Below the pieces are notes generated by a model, which was not told the DNA's origin, did no database searches, and saw only the letters and a list, made by a program, of their open reading frames with translations. This document shows, piece after piece, positions 1 through 13,431 of a DNA stretch of 64,000 bases. The translations under genes were made by a program, and so were the position numbers. The stretch is from Mycoplasma sp. Mirounga ES2805-ORL (GTDB taxonomy: Bacteria > Bacillota_I > Bacilli_A > Mycoplasmatales > Metamycoplasmataceae): assembly GCF_017084445.1 (NCBI RefSeq), contig NZ_CP070947.1:558001-622000 (forward strand), given 5' to 3'. Positions within the stretch are counted from its first letter, which is position 1; every line of letters begins with the position of its first letter.

Positions 1-3000
1 ATCTAAAATCCTCATTATTTGATCTTGAGTTAATCCAACTTGTTTTGGCAACACTCCAAAGTTTTTGTCTAAATGATTACCTTCTAATTTACCAAATATA
101 TTTTCGAATATGGCTTTTTGAGCAGGTTTATCCAAACTTTCTAAATCAATTCCTTCAAGACCGGTTCAATAGCCATTTATAGCATAAAGTGAAGCTGAAT
201 CAGTAAGTTGAATTGGTGATGAATTTTTGGTTATAACTCCATTAAAAGGTAGAATTCCTGACGATGGTTGTAGCTTATCTAAACCTGTCATTAGATTTGC
301 ATATTCTTGCTTAGTTACAAACTCTTCATTAATATAAGTTGAGTTAATACCTACAACTTCAAATTTATATTCATATTTGTTTTTATGCCTTAACAATTGA
401 TTTTTAAATCTATTAACATGGTTTGTAACATCTGCACTAAATATAGAACCTTTAGATAAACTATATTTTTTAGCAACAACATCATTAATAATTACAGGGT
501 ATATGTTATTTATTACTTTATAGTTGAATAGAAGCTTAGATAGGTCGGTTCCAGAATCGTCTTCGAAGTTAATATATCTATTTTTTTCATAAATATTCGG
601 ATTATTCACATTGCTAAATTGGTATCCATATATTTTGATATCAGTCTTGTTATATAAAGCATTTATATAAGTATATTTTTGATCATGATTTTCATCAAAT
701 AAAATTCCACCAAAACTTATAAAATAATCATTTCTAGAAGGTCCATATAATTCACCGTGGTCTTTTAATCAATAATTATTTTTATTTTCGTTGGTACTTG
801 AATTATTAGCATTATCTTTAATTAATTTTGGATTATGTTGTTCTTCTTTGACTTTAGAAGCTACTTTTGCATATCCATTCACTAAAAATTCCCTATACGT
901 TAATCTATTTGCAGTCGTGATATTATGCATTTCATATTCCGTTCCATTCCAAAAAGCATATTTGAATGAGCCAGATTTAGAATATGGTGCCTTATAGTAT
1001 TTAAAGAATGATACGTTCTTATTTTTTGATAAATCAAATAAACTTAAATTTTTAGAAACAGGATCAACAATTCATTTTAAATTATCATTACTTTGTGTTT
1101 TTTCTAATTGATAAGCTAATCTATCTCTTAATCTATCAATTTTTACTTTTTGAGTATCTGGCATAGAGTTATAAGCTATTTCTCATGGGTTTATGCTTAC
1201 ACCAGTGTCAACTGAAATATCGGTTGAAAATTGACTTAGAATGTGACTGTCCCAATTTTGTGGGTTTCCATTAGCGCCACCATCGTTTATAACGCTTGAC
1301 TCACCTGGTCTAAAGTAATCTCACGTTTGTCTTTCACCTTCTTTTGCGTTTCCAATAGGAACATAAAGATTGTTATTAACATCTTCAGGGGAATATGTTT
1401 TATATAATCCTCCCTCAGCAGTAGGTGTTTTTAAATCTATTTTAAATTTATATGCTCTATTTTCATATGTCTTAGTTATCGTTCTTGAAAAAATATTATT
1501 TGAAGAAATACCAAATAGAGTTGCAACACTTACTAATAATACACTTACTCCAAATGAAATCAATTTTCAAAAACTTGTTCAAGCAAGAACTAGTCCAAAC
1601 TTAGTTTTAATATTTCTTTTTTTGATAACACTATAATATTTTTTAAATGCATAACCACTTGGTACTTCATCAACACCGCTCATTAGGTGAAGAGGCTTAA
1701 TTCTTAAAATTATTAGTGAAACCAGTATTATTAATAAACTCATTCCTATGAATGGTAAGAAAACAGTAAATATTAAAGGCAAGACTTGAAAAGGTATTGT
1801 TTCCTTCGGCAATGTTCAGTAACTTGAAAAAACATCTAAGGTAACAAATTGCAACCTATTACCAATGGCATAACCCAATATTCCACCAATAACGGATGTT
1901 ACTAAAGCAAAAGCTGTAAATGACAAAGCTATCTTGAATGGACTATAACCTTGAGCAACCAAAATACCTAATACTTTACGTTTATTACTTATGTATCTTT
2001 GAATAATGAAAATGATTGACACTGATACTAAGAAGATTAAAACACTTATAAGAATTGTCGAAACTAAACTAATTGTATTAATGATGTCTTGAACCGTTTT
2101 AACTCTAATAGCTCTTTCAGGATTTATTGGATCTACTTCCGTTGCTAAAAATACTCTTTGTAATTTATTACTATCTGTTATTGAAATATCAATTTTTCTG
2201 GCAATTTTTTCTTTAAGTTCACTATTTGTATATTTGCTATTATTTTTAATTAACAATGCAGACTTAACAACATTACCTTGATAGTTTTGGCGCATACGAG
2301 CAAAGCCAGATTCATTTACATAAACAAGCGCTTGGTTTTGAGTGTTTACTTGTATGTGGTTTTCATCAATCACAGGATACATATAGTCAACAGTTGTTTC
2401 TTGTCCAACAATAATAAATTTCGAACCATTTATGTTTATTGTAAATTTGTCATCGAGTTTATTTACAAAATCTAATATTTCTGAAGGATTACTTGGTATT
2501 TCTCCAGCATATATTTCTTTGTCATTTTTATTTAAGTAAGCAAAATTGACTTTTGCTAAATAGCTTGAAGCATTTGTAAATACAATTTCTTTCATTTCTT
2601 TGGCTTCAATAATTTCTTTTAAAAGATCTGGAACCATTTTAGCAAAGTCTATCTCTAGAAATGAAGGGTTATCTTGTTTTAATAATTCTTCAAAATAAGA
2701 TGCATCTATTACTAAATTTTGAATATTTTTTAAATCTAATGGTTTATCATCAAATTCAGTTGATGAAGGAAAAGAGCCTAATATCTTGTTTAACTCATTA
2801 TTCTTTTCACTTCCCTCAACAACTAATTCTTCTAAATTAATTATTTTATTCATTAATAAGTATGCTAAATTACCATTAATCTTACCGGGTGTATTTTTTT
2901 GATTTGCTAAATAACTAATTGTTATTTCAGGGAAAAATGAACGCAACACTGGATTAATTAAAGCATTATTAATACCAAATAAATTTGTAGGCAAGTTAAC

Positions 3001-6000
3001 TATCATTTTATTATTTAAGTTAACAATAATATCTCTATTATCTTTTACTTCTTGTTTTGAAAGATATTTTGAAACAAAGGTTGAAATAACATAGTGGTAA
3101 GCACCATTCGGATATTCTGACGTGACATTATAAGACTTACTAGATGCAATTAAACCAAGTTGATTTATCAAAAGATTCTTGTTATTTAATATTCATTTTT
3201 CAAATTTGGGATTATTCTTAACCAAATCATTTATTTCGTTATTTATGAAAAATGTGTTACTTGAATTTCTATTAAACAAATCAACAGTAGAAGGTTCAGC
3301 TAAAAATCTATTTATTCCAAATTTTGTAGATGAGTGAAATGGTAAATTTTCATTTGAAGATAACTCTTGTGAATATCGCAATATATTTGGATTAATAGAT
3401 AAGGCTAGAAAATCATTAATAAATTTTATAGCTTCATCTGGAGAGGCATTTTGATTTGCTAACATTTCAAAATATGGTTTATAAATATCAAAAGCTTGAG
3501 CACCAAGAGCATATTCATTCTCAATGATAACTTTTGCAGATTCGGCAATCAACTTTTTGAAGACAAGTCAAGTTGTTTGACCCTCTTCTAAATTTAATAA
3601 TTTAGCAATAAGCGCTGTCCCGGTTTCTTTTTTGTTAGCTAAAATTAAATCAATTCCGCCTTTGGTTTGCTCAATTAAGTTAATTAACGAACTTAGTTTT
3701 GATAATAGTTTGTCCTTATTAATTTTTGAGTCAAAAACACCTAACTTTATCAAGTTTTCTTGTACTTTTTTACTCAATGAAGAAATAATTATTTCTCCGG
3801 CCGGAAGCATTTCTATCTCTTTTTTAGAATCTAAAATTAAAAGTTCAAAAGAATAATTTTTAAAGATTTTATTATCTGAGTTTTTTAGGAGAGTTGTGAA
3901 GAAACCTATAAAATCAAAAAATCCTAATTTGTTTGGGTCATCATCAGGAAAGTAAATTCCTTCAATTACATTTGAGGTTTTGTCTGACAAATTAAATATT
4001 TTTATTAGATTTGACTTTAATGCTTTGTTTGAACCAGGTGTGTTCAATAAACCTTTGATAGTGGTTATAACGCCTTGTTTTAAGGATATTGTTTCAACAC
4101 TAATTTTATGTTGAATTTCCTCCGTTTGATTAGTATTGTTATTAAAGTTTGCAACTTTATACATATAGTTTTTAATCTTTTTAGATGAATGAATATGAGA
4201 AACTATAACCGAAAAATCAATGTCATCAATAATATTAAATAGTCCCTCTCTAACATTTGAATATGGGTTTAATGGGGCGGCATTCATCTTTTTAACAATA
4301 GTTTTCAAAGGTTCTATTAATGAAGCATCCACTAAAGAAAGAAATTCAAATAAAAGACTATTTGAATCATTTAAATCAAGCGCTTTTTCAAAATTAATAT
4401 TTAATATCAATTGCTTTAATCCGAGTTTAAATGTCTTACCATTAATTGAGTTTAATATTCAATCAATAATTGTTGATGAACTTAATTGAACTGTGTAAGT
4501 TTCTTTGCTAGGATTTTTAACTCTAGTACCGTTAGGTAGGATATATGGTTTCTTAGATTTATCTATAAATCATTGTTTAGCTTGGCTTGTTATTTTAGCT
4601 ATATCAACGGATTTTATTATTTCAATAAATCCATCAATAACTTTAGATGGTTCATTAGAACATTTAACTATTGATTCAGGACTTATATATTTACTGAAAT
4701 CAACATTAAATGCATTAGATATTAATATAAATAAATTATTTAATTCACCTATTAAATAGTTTGTTTGGTCATCTATCGAACCTTTAGATAGAATATTAAT
4801 TTTTGCTTGTCTCAAGGCTCTAATAATAATGTCTTTAAATACATCGCCATTATTCGAATGACTTAATTCATATAATATTTCAAATATAATTTTTGGAATT
4901 AAACCATTGTCCATTTTGCCATTTACAAAAACATCAGCAAAATTATTATCTCTTAATACTTTTTTAATAGCGTCATTTAAATAATAAACATCTGAACTAG
5001 ATACGTATCCTTTTTTAATTAAGTTATTTTTTAATAAATAATTTTGAATAGCATCGCCCAAGAAATCTACATTCCCATTTTCCAAAGCATTATTAACTAA
5101 ATCACTCTTAGGAGAAGAAAACAATATCGGTATATATGATATATTTTTATAAACAGGATCTATTTTAACTCAACCAGTTCCACTTTGTTTTAGATATTCG
5201 GTGGCTATAGTTAATTTGTTAGCTCTCATATATGACTCTAAGAAACTTTGTTCCATACCTTCGTAACTTCCATTAATAGAAACTACTTGTCATTCATTAA
5301 TCATTTTTCCGAATTTATTTTTAATTTGGCTAACAAAATAATATTTGTTATTTACAAAAATTAAACCTAGATTCAATTCTTTATAATTAGGAACATTTGA
5401 ATCGCCTGACTGCTTTAATTTATTTATAAAAATAATTTTAGATGAATTAAATACTTGATATTTCTTATTTCCAATCGGTCTCTTTACATTAGCGAATTTC
5501 AAAACTGGTTTAATATAATTAGGATCAGGATATAAATTTCTGGTAATTGATTGAATTATTTTTGCAGCAAAGTATGATGGTATTTGATCAGAATGAAATA
5601 CTCCATTTTGAGAATTTGATTCTTCTTTTAAAAATGAATTTAATTTACTTTTATCAGATTGTTCATTAAACAATTTTCCGACATTCATTTGTATACCATC
5701 AATAATAAAATTACTGTCGCCAGTGTTAATAAAATGAAATGTGCTTTGGGAATTATTTTTATCATCCACAGAATCTATTGTTAGTGTTTGTCTAAGACCT
5801 ATGTTGTCGTCTCCATTAACTCAATCCTTAATTGAGTGAATTATTTCTTCTTTTGTAATAGCAAAAGCATTATCTTTTATTATTTTATATCTTTCAGTTA
5901 ATATTTCTTCATTGTTTAATAGTTTTAGTATCTCTTCGTCTTCATATTTTGTTGAAGAAAAATAATTAATTTTATTATTTTTATTCTTTGTATTTTGTTC

Positions 6001-7452
6001 GATTTCTCGAATGGATTGATCAATGATGTTTAGTTCAGCGCTATTTAGTTTAATCTTTTTAATTTCTGAATAGTCAAAATCAGAACTTAATTTTAATATA
6101 ACTGTATGGTGATAATTTTCAGCATTACTATGAGTAGAATAAGGGGTAATTGTGGTTTCAATTCTTCTTCTTCAATATGAAAAAGAATCTAATTTATCTC
6201 ATAACTCAGAACGTTCATTAGAATTCAAATCACCTAGAGTTTCCATAAAAACCTTATATGATCCACTTCACTTGTTTTTGTATTCACCAACAAAAGAAGT
6301 TGTGTAATTTCATCTTAAAAAATTATTTATTTTCACATATTTTGCAAGTCATTCTTTTGGTAAAGAATATTTAGTGTTTTTCTTAAAAACAAAATTTTGT
6401 ATTTCTTTATTATTGAATGAATCAGGTAAATTATTAGCAAATTCAGTAAAACTGATTGTTGGTTTTAATAGTAAATTTTCATTAAAAAATGTTGGTTCCC
6501 CGGTTTTATAATCAATATAAGTACTTTTTACATTTATATCCTTTTGTTTATATACAAATTTAGTTTTTTCTTCAAATCCAAAAAGTTCTGCAACTTGGGT
6601 AGAAGTTAATTTATAACCTTCTCCAGTCTCCATTCAATTATTTCCAACATTAAAATCTAAAGTAATTTTTTTTGTGTTTAGATTAATAAAAAATGGACTT
6701 ACTTGAGAAATAATTATCGAATCAATAACGTTGCTATTGTTTACATAAAACTGCTTAACATTAGCTATATCTCCAACTTTGTAACTTTTATCAAAAGTGA
6801 AAATATCTCCTTTAGATAACTGTAAATCTTTTAAAACTCTTTTTCCTGACTTATCATATAAAGGCACCATTAATTGATTTGAGGTAGTTGGATTTTTAAA
6901 TTCAAAATAAGCATTATCGGCATTACCTAAGTTAAACTCAAATGTTTTATGAGTTATTCCATCATTGCCAATTCCATTTTTATCCTCTATTTCGTAAATT
7001 GAGTAAATATTTTGTAACTCTTTTTTAGCAATGTAATAATTACTTACCAAGGAATTGTCGATTCCAAGATCGCTTAGTTTTATAAACTCATTATCAAATC
7101 CATTCAAGTATAAAATATTTTTTTTCTCATTTTTATAATCATACAATTCAGGTGAGAGCTCTCCTTGACTAACATTAAAAGTAATTGGTCCATTTGCTTC
7201 ACTTGATGTTTTTCCATTTAAAAAATAACCTTGATTGTAAGCATCTCCAGATGTTGGTAAATTTAAATCCACACTCAAATCATGTAGTTTTGAAACATTT
7301 TTATATTCGTTGTATTTAGAATTAATTGATTTTTTGACTCCGGCAAGCAATGTAAAAATAGCTGACGTAATAAAAACTAGAATACTTAATCCTATAACAA
7401 CAACTTTATTTTTGCTTAATGATTTAAAAACTTCTTTAAATAATCTTCACAT
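1..7452 (-). CDS. Giant FtsX-like ABC transporter permease, partial
   Basis: One frame stays open, with TGA read as Trp, from the ATG at 7452 to the window edge: 2484 codons with no stop. Residues about 15-35 form a first membrane segment after a short basic start. A very long, Asn/Lys-rich, presumably extracytoplasmic domain follows to about residue 1780. A typical FtsX/MacB block comes next (about 1780-1940): several hydrophobic helices around the conserved segment RKVLGILVAQGYSPFKIAL. A further helix near residue 1965 leads into a second extracellular domain. FtsX-type permeases pair with an ATPase and work on substrates at the membrane surface. The ATPase is not visible here. Substrate unknown; the 3' end lies outside the window. 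Confidence 0.85.
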
Positions 7453-7490
7453 AATTTATCTTATTTTCCTAATCTTTAAATAGTGCATAT

Positions 7491-7496
7491 ATTATA
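7491..7496 (-). promoter_or_regulatory. Promoter -10 of the giant permease gene
   Basis: On the minus strand a perfect TATAAT lies 38 nt upstream of the ATG at 7452. A TTCTTG-like -35 sits 17 nt further upstream. The only other gene nearby is ftsH, which ends in a terminator at 7545-7568, so the permease has its own promoter. Confidence 0.55.
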
Positions 7497-7544
7497 CATA
7501 TACAAAAATATTTCAAGAACTTATAGAGTATTTAAAATTTAAAA

Positions 7545-7568
7545 GAAAAAGGAACACAAATGTTCCTT
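7545..7568 (-). terminator. Terminator of the pth-tilS-ftsH operon
   Basis: Inverted repeat AAGGAACA / TGTTCCTT with a 4-nt loop, followed on the minus strand by a T-rich tract, just after the ftsH stop. Confidence 0.8.
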
Positions 7569-7574
7569 ATATAA

Positions 7575-9545
7575 TTATTCTTCCTCAAGAAGTTTGTCTA
7601 GGTCTAATGCTGACTCTTTAATAACTTCTTTTTCTTTTTTAGGAGGTAATTTCATATTCTTAGCAATATATTCAATCTCTTCAGCAACTATTGTTTCTTT
7701 TTCTAAAAGAGCAGTTTTAATCAACTCAAGAAGTTCTCTATTTTTATTAATAACTTCAATAGCCTTTTTCTCGGCATCTAATATTATTTTTCTTACTTCA
7801 GTGTCAATTTCGTGTCCGATTTGACCAGAGTAGCCAGCAGATTTAAAGCCGTCTCTGCCTAGGAATGGAGAGCCTTCATCCTTTTCATATTGAATTGGTC
7901 CTAAAGAAGACATACCTCATTCAGCAACCATTTTTCTCGCAATTCTTGTTGCCTTTGCAATATCGTCACTTGCACCAGTTGATACATTATCCTTACCATA
8001 GATAATTTGTTCACTTGCTCGACCACCCATGAAACTTGTAATCATAGCAACTAGCTCATTTTTATTCATATTGTATTTTTCCTCTTCGGGAGTCATAAGA
8101 TTATATCCACCCGCTTGGCCCCTAGGAATAATAGTTATTTTTTGAACCTTGTTTCCACCTGGAACTTTTATACCAACGACAGCATGGCCAGCTTCATGAT
8201 AAGCAACCATTGTTAATTCTTCTTTAGAGATCACTCTGTTTTTCTTTGCTGGACCAGCCATAACACGGTCAATACCTTCATCTATGTCTTCTCTAGAAAT
8301 AATTGAAGAATCACCTCTAACAGCTAATAGACTCGCTTCGTTAATAACATTTTCAAGTTGAGCACCTGAGTATCCTGGAGTTCTTTTTGCAACGTTAGCT
8401 AGGTCAATATTTGGAGCTAGACGTTTTCCTTTAGCGTGTAATTCTAAAATTTCTTGTCTTTCTTTTACATCAGGCAATCCAACAGTAACAGATCTATCGA
8501 AACGTCCGGGACGTGTTAAGGCCGGATCTAACACATCAGTACGGTTGGTTGCGGCAAAAAATAGTAATCCAGTATTTTCTTTCATACCATCCATTTCAAC
8601 AAGTAATTGATTCAATGTTTGCTCACGCTCATCGTGGCCGCCACCTATTCCAGAACCACGTGTTCTACCAATAGCATCTAATTCATCTATAAAGATTATA
8701 GCTGGTGCATTTTTACGGGCTTCCTCAACAACTGTTCTAACACGCTTAGCACCTAAACCTACATACATTTCAACAAAATTTGAGGCAGAAATGAAATAAA
8801 ATGGAACATCTGCTTCTCCGGCAGTAGCTTTCGCCAGCAATGTTTTGCCTGTTCCTGGAGGGCCGCCAAGTAATATACCATGAGGCATTCTAGCACCTGC
8901 TGTTTCATATTTTTTAGGGTTTTTTAAGTAATCGACTATTTCTTTAATTTCTTCAATAGCTTCTTTGTTTCCGGCTATATCTTTAAAGGTTTTATCACTT
9001 TTAATTTTTTGGGCAGGATTTTTATTATCTCCAATTCCACCCACCATATTGTTCATACCCTTTCTAATAAGGAATCAATATATTCCAACAAAAATTAGAA
9101 TATAAAGAATCATTGGTCCAACAATACCTAATATCTTTTGTCATAGTGGTGTCGAATCCGATGGATATGGATTCATAAGAATATTTGCATGTGATTTGCC
9201 ATCAAATTTAAAATAATCTTCATTGACAAAAGTTGGCAGGTTTTGACCAAAGTCTTCAATATATTGCTTTGGCATTACTAAGGTTTTACTAATTGAGTCA
9301 CCTTTCCCATCATGAAAGGTATAAGATATCTCTCTCATTCACTCATTTATTTTTAAATCTGAAATGTATATTTTATCATTCGGATTTTTTTTCGCCTCCG
9401 CAGTATCTTTTAATCATTCATTAATGGTTAATGGATCAACATGCGTAAATTTCTTTCACAACATATAGCCAATTACACCAGCAATAATTGAAAATAAGAT
9501 AAAGTAAAAAATTATTCTAAATTTAATTTTTCCTTTATTATTCAT
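7575..9545 (-). CDS. ftsH: ATP-dependent zinc metalloprotease FtsH
   Basis: Membrane-bound AAA+ protease that degrades misassembled membrane proteins and some soluble regulators. The product is 656 aa. An N-terminal membrane helix (about residues 8-27) and a second one (about 140-160) bracket an extracytoplasmic domain. The AAA module has the Walker [10 protein letters not shown] near residue 227, the Walker [12 protein letters not shown] and the SRH region [12 protein letters not shown]. The zinc-binding HEAGH is at residues 450-454. The C-terminus is a short acidic coiled coil. The ATG at 9545 has a good SD (AGGAGA). It follows tilS after 49 nt, the classic Firmicute tilS-ftsH order, and ends at a clear terminator. 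Confidence 0.97.
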
Positions 9546-9594
9546 AAATCTCCTTACTATATTCAAACATTAACATATTGTTAAAGTTTATTTA

Positions 9595-10491
9595 TTAATT
9601 ATAAATTATTAATTTGCCATGCCTTTTTATTAAAAAAGTATTTTTTTTGATTAAATATTTACTTGTTCTATTGTTGGTAGATACAATTCACGAAACAATT
9701 GATTTTATTTTTGAAGAACTTAGTTTAATATTTTTATAATTTAACGTAATGAACTTAAAAACTAGGTTATTGGCAAATTTGTTGTCTTCTATAAATTCTT
9801 GATTGTATCCATTGTTTATTCATTTATTATATTGTTTATCAATTTCTGATTGCTTTAGGATCAAATCTTTATTTTGCAAATTTATTTCCAAAATTAACTT
9901 TTCTTTTTCATTAGCAGTCCATGTTTTTAAATTATCTCTAATTCTATTTCTTGTGTATTTTAAGTCACTATTTGTATAGTCGATTGCAAATTGTATGTTT
10001 TTTTCTTTACAAAAATATTCAATTTCATCCTTAAAATATAAGTCTAACAACGGTCTTTCAATATGCATTCCAAAAAGATCTGTACTCTTTTTTATTCCAA
10101 AAAATAGAGGTTGTCTTTTAGATTCTTTTTGCATTAAATATGTTTCAATAAAATCATCCTTATGATGAGCTAAATATAGAGAATTACACATATATTTTTT
10201 ATATATTTGTCTAAAAAAATTATATCTAATGTTTCTAGCATAATTTTCAAAATTACCATTAAATAACACACTTGTTTTAATTTCTAATAATTCAAATTTA
10301 ATGTTTTTTTCTTCACAAAATGATTTTACAATTTCTATATCTTTGTAACTATCAGTTCTAAAATTATAATTAACAGTCGCTACTATTATATTTTTTGGAT
10401 CAAAATTACTTATTAAGTAATTTAATAAAAACATTGAGTCCGGTCCGCCACTAACACCCACTAATATATTTTTATTTTTTTCTATTAACAT
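9595..10491 (-). CDS. tilS: tRNA(Ile)-lysidine synthetase TilS
   Basis: Modifies C34 of the CAU-anticodon tRNA-Ile to lysidine, so that AUA codons are read as Ile. This is essential in an AT-rich genome. The product is 298 aa. The PP-loop ATPase signature SGGPDS is at residues 14-19, and the family segments FRTDS, NYARNIRYNFF, LAHHKDD and YTRNRIR follow. It is shorter than the E. coli enzyme, as is usual in mycoplasmas, with only a small C-terminal domain. Two TGA codons near the 3' end are read as Trp; the stop is TAA at 9595. Its start overlaps the end of pth by 20 nt, which suggests coupled translation. Confidence 0.93.
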
Positions 10492-11029
10492 TGAATTTTT
10501 CCATTACTGTTTTAATGTCGTTATACACAAATGATATAGCTGCATCAGCTGCAACATTAGCTATTTCTTCAAATTCTATCATTTCGTCTTTACTAAATTT
10601 TGATAAAACATAATCTCTAAGAGGGACGGCAGAATCTCTACCAATTCCTATTCTCATCTTCTTAAAGTCATTAGATCCTAAGTGTTTTTCAACGCTTATA
10701 ACACCATTATGTCCGGCTGTAGAACCACCAATTTTTATAGCTGCTTGACCTAAATTAAAATCTTTTTCATCATAAATTATCATTATATCGCTTGAAAGAA
10801 TCTTAAAATATTTCGCTATAGCTTGCACAAACTCACCGGAATTATTCATAAAGGTCAATGGTTTTGCTATTATTACATCTTCAGTTACAACAAATTGTCC
10901 ATTAAATTTCTCTTTATTTAATGATGTATTTAATTTTTCTAAAATTTTATCAATAACAAGAAAACCTGAGTTATGTCTTGTAAATTGATATTCTTTTCCT
11001 GGATTTCCTAAACCAACAACTAATTTCAT
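10472..11029 (-). CDS. pth: Peptidyl-tRNA hydrolase
   Basis: Releases tRNA from peptidyl-tRNA that has dropped off ribosomes. The product is 185 aa, normal for bacterial Pth. Visible family marks are VGLGNPGKEYQFTRHNSGF at residues 4-22 with the catalytic His, KPLTFMNNSG around 56-65, DEKDF near 93 and GGSTAGHNG near 107. The ATG at 11029 follows AAAGGAG. The gene lies 13 nt after the RecD-like helicase and overlaps tilS, so it probably heads a pth-tilS-ftsH operon or continues from the helicase gene. Confidence 0.96.
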   Translation of the reverse strand: MKLVVGLGNPGKEYQFTRHNSGFLVIDKILEKLNTSLNKEKFNGQFVVTEDVIIAKPLTFMNNSGEFVQAIAKYFKILSSDIMIIYDEKDFNLGQAAIKIGGSTAGHNGVISVEKHLGSNDFKKMRIGIGRDSAVPLRDYVLSKFSKDEMIEFEEIANVAADAAISFVYNDIKTVMEKFNVNRKK

Positions 11030-11042
11030 ACTAATCTCCTTT

Positions 11043-13211
11043 TTATTTGTCTTTATTATGCGTTTTAATAAGCGCGCTCATATTAGTTAAAATTTCCTCA
11101 TTATCATTATTTTTAATTTTATATTTATATAGCATGGGATCACCAAATAGATATAATTTCTCCTTAGCTCTTGAAACCGCAGTATACATTAATTTTTTAG
11201 TAAGCATAAAGTGGAAATTATTAAAAATAGTAAAAATAATAACTTTAGACTCTGAACCTTGATATTTATGAACTGTTGTAGCATAAGCTAATTCAATATT
11301 TTCTCTAAATTCACTTTTTGAATACTCAATAATTTTATTGCCAAATTGAATACTTATAGTTTCATCTTTTGGTGACATTTTCTTTATATATCCAATTTCT
11401 CCATTGTAAATATCTTTGTCATAGTTATTTTTAGTTTGAATAACTTTATCTCCAGAATAATAATTTATTTCAAACTCTCCATACTTATATGTAAATAAAA
11501 GTTTTGGTTTTTCATCAGAAAATTGTATTCTTGCTTTTTGTATTGCGGAATTGAGTGACCGTGTATTGACGCTTTGCAATGAACCTTTATTGATTGGTAC
11601 AAGAAAAGCTACATCATCTATATCATAGTTATTTCTAATTATTAAATCGTGATAGATATCACTAATATTATTTAGAAACTCAACATCCTTATATTGTGTG
11701 AATGATACGTTATCACTTTCCAAAACAGGAACAACAGATTTTTGAATTGCTAAAAAATGCTCAGGAATATCTTTATTATCCGTTCTAAACAATTCATCTA
11801 AAACAGTAGTATGGAAAAAATTAGAATTAATTAAATCGTTAAGCAGATTTCCGGGTCCAATACACTCTAACTGATCTTTATCACCAACAAAAATAATTCT
11901 TTCCAACTCTGGACACATATACAAAAGAAAGGCAAAAATATGAATGTTTACCATTGAGAATTCATCAATAATTATCACCTTTGTATCTTTGGGTTGTTTA
12001 TTGTAGGCGATTTCATCATCTTTTGATATTTGTAGAAAACTATGGATTGTGCGTGCACCAACATCAAATTTTTTATTTAAAATAGATGCCGCTCTTCCCG
12101 TGGGAGTTAATATTTCAATCTCCTTCTTTTTATAGTTTGATAAAAATGTTTTATATAAATGTTCAATTAAAAATGATTTTCCCGTGCCGGGATAGCCCGA
12201 GATAATTGAAACATTATTTTTGCATGCCATATCAAAGGCTTCAATTTGTGCAATTCCTCAATTTGACTTTAAAGAAACATCTTTAATTGGTTTTGTGGAT
12301 TTAGCATTTATTTCTAGGAGTGTATCTAAAATTTTCTTTTCAGTTTCAAACATTTTCTTTGTTGATACTGCATATTTACTCTTGCTAAAAACTAATTCAT
12401 TATTATTAATCATTGAATAAATAGTTTCTATGATTTCAGTCTCACTTAAGGTAATGCTAAGAAGTTCAAATGCATTCTTCATGGTGTTTTTCACAACTAA
12501 ATCTATAGGTATTAATGTATGGTTTTGCATAAATTCTTCAATAATTGAATAGTTAACCACTCCTTTGATGTCTATTACTCTATTCAAGTTTTTTAAATCA
12601 TCATCTCATAAACAATTTCTTAAATCCAAACTCTCAAAAAAATTAAAATTATAATCAGTATATAAAAGATATGGATTAGAGTTAAATACTCTTTTTATTC
12701 TTTCTGCAGGACAAACGGTTATTATCTTCATCAAAAGTAATACATTATTAATTTTTAAGAATTTTTCAAAAAATTCACAATTAACAATTTCTAATTTTAC
12801 TCTTAAAGAATCTTTAAGTTCGGATGAGAGTTCTTCATCAATAGATTTGTTAAATTCTTCGATATTATCATAATAAAGTTTTGTTAGTGAATCTCTTTTT
12901 CTTTTAGTGATTGGCAAATCAGCAAAAAGAAAATCATTCTTCATTTTTTCAACATCTTCACTAACTACTTCAACATTAATTAATTTAAAGGTTTGAAAAT
13001 ACCCGTTAGACGGTTTTTCAACAGTAATTTTATATTTGACACCTTTTAATACTTCCTTGCCGTTTATATAAACTTTTTTTCTTGTTTTATGTTTATTATC
13101 TAACACGAAAAATATAGCTTTATATTTCAAGTCTGAATCAACTGTTGAATTTAAAAAATAGCCTTCATAAGAGATAAGATTGTCATTTGACTGTGCATTA
13201 TTGTTACTCAT
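11043..13211 (-). CDS. recD: RecD-like (RecD2) DNA helicase
   Basis: Superfamily 1B 5'-3' DNA helicase, 722 aa, read through two TGA Trp codons. The N-terminal part (about 1-320) looks like the RecD2 N-terminal region with helix-hairpin-helix-type segments. The helicase core has Walker A GYPGTGKSF at about 338-346, Walker B VIIIDEFSM, motif III FVGDKDQLE, and the C-terminal UvrD-like segment ATTVHKYQGSESKVIIF and YTAVSRAKEKLYLFGD. No RecB or RecC is visible, as expected for RecD2. Role in repair is inferred from the family. It is divergent from dnaA across oriC, and its mRNA is probably nearly leaderless. Confidence 0.9.
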
Positions 13212-13222
13212 AATATTTTTAA

Positions 13223-13228
13223 ATTATA
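13223..13228 (-). promoter_or_regulatory. -10 box of recD, leaderless-type
   Basis: Perfect TATAAT on the minus strand, 11 nt before the ATG at 13211. Transcription would start about 5 nt before the start codon. No SD is present. Confidence 0.5.
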
Positions 13229-13294
13229 ATTTTATTTTTATAGTTGTTAAATATAAATAATTAGATAATCTTAAAAATCAATTTATTCTCATAG

Positions 13295-13403
13295 TTTTCC
13301 ACATTATATAGTTTTCCACATTTTTACTTTTTATACTATATTTAAGATATATTCATTGTGGAAAACATGTGGATATTTTTATTTTATTATAAATTTATCA
13401 ACA
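13295..13403. other. oriC: Chromosome replication origin region with DnaA boxes
   Basis: This 109-bp AT-rich block between divergent recD and dnaA has four close DnaA-box matches: TTTTCCACA at 13295-13303 and 13312-13320, TGTGGAAAA at 13357-13365 and TGTGGATAT at 13368-13376. The first pair faces the second pair. A weaker TTATCAACA lies at 13395-13403. Gene orientation also switches here. This is the expected mollicute oriC position beside dnaA. The DNA unwinding element is not marked by an obvious repeat, but the flanks are almost pure A/T. Confidence 0.85.
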
Positions 13404-13431
13404 ATATGTTTTTAATTAAGTCTAATACTAA

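Noticed and set aside
1-7452. The long leftward gene looks broken into many pieces with standard stops
   Set aside because: Every break is TGA in one frame at a Trp-like position, and all pieces share that frame. With code 4 it is one intact gene.
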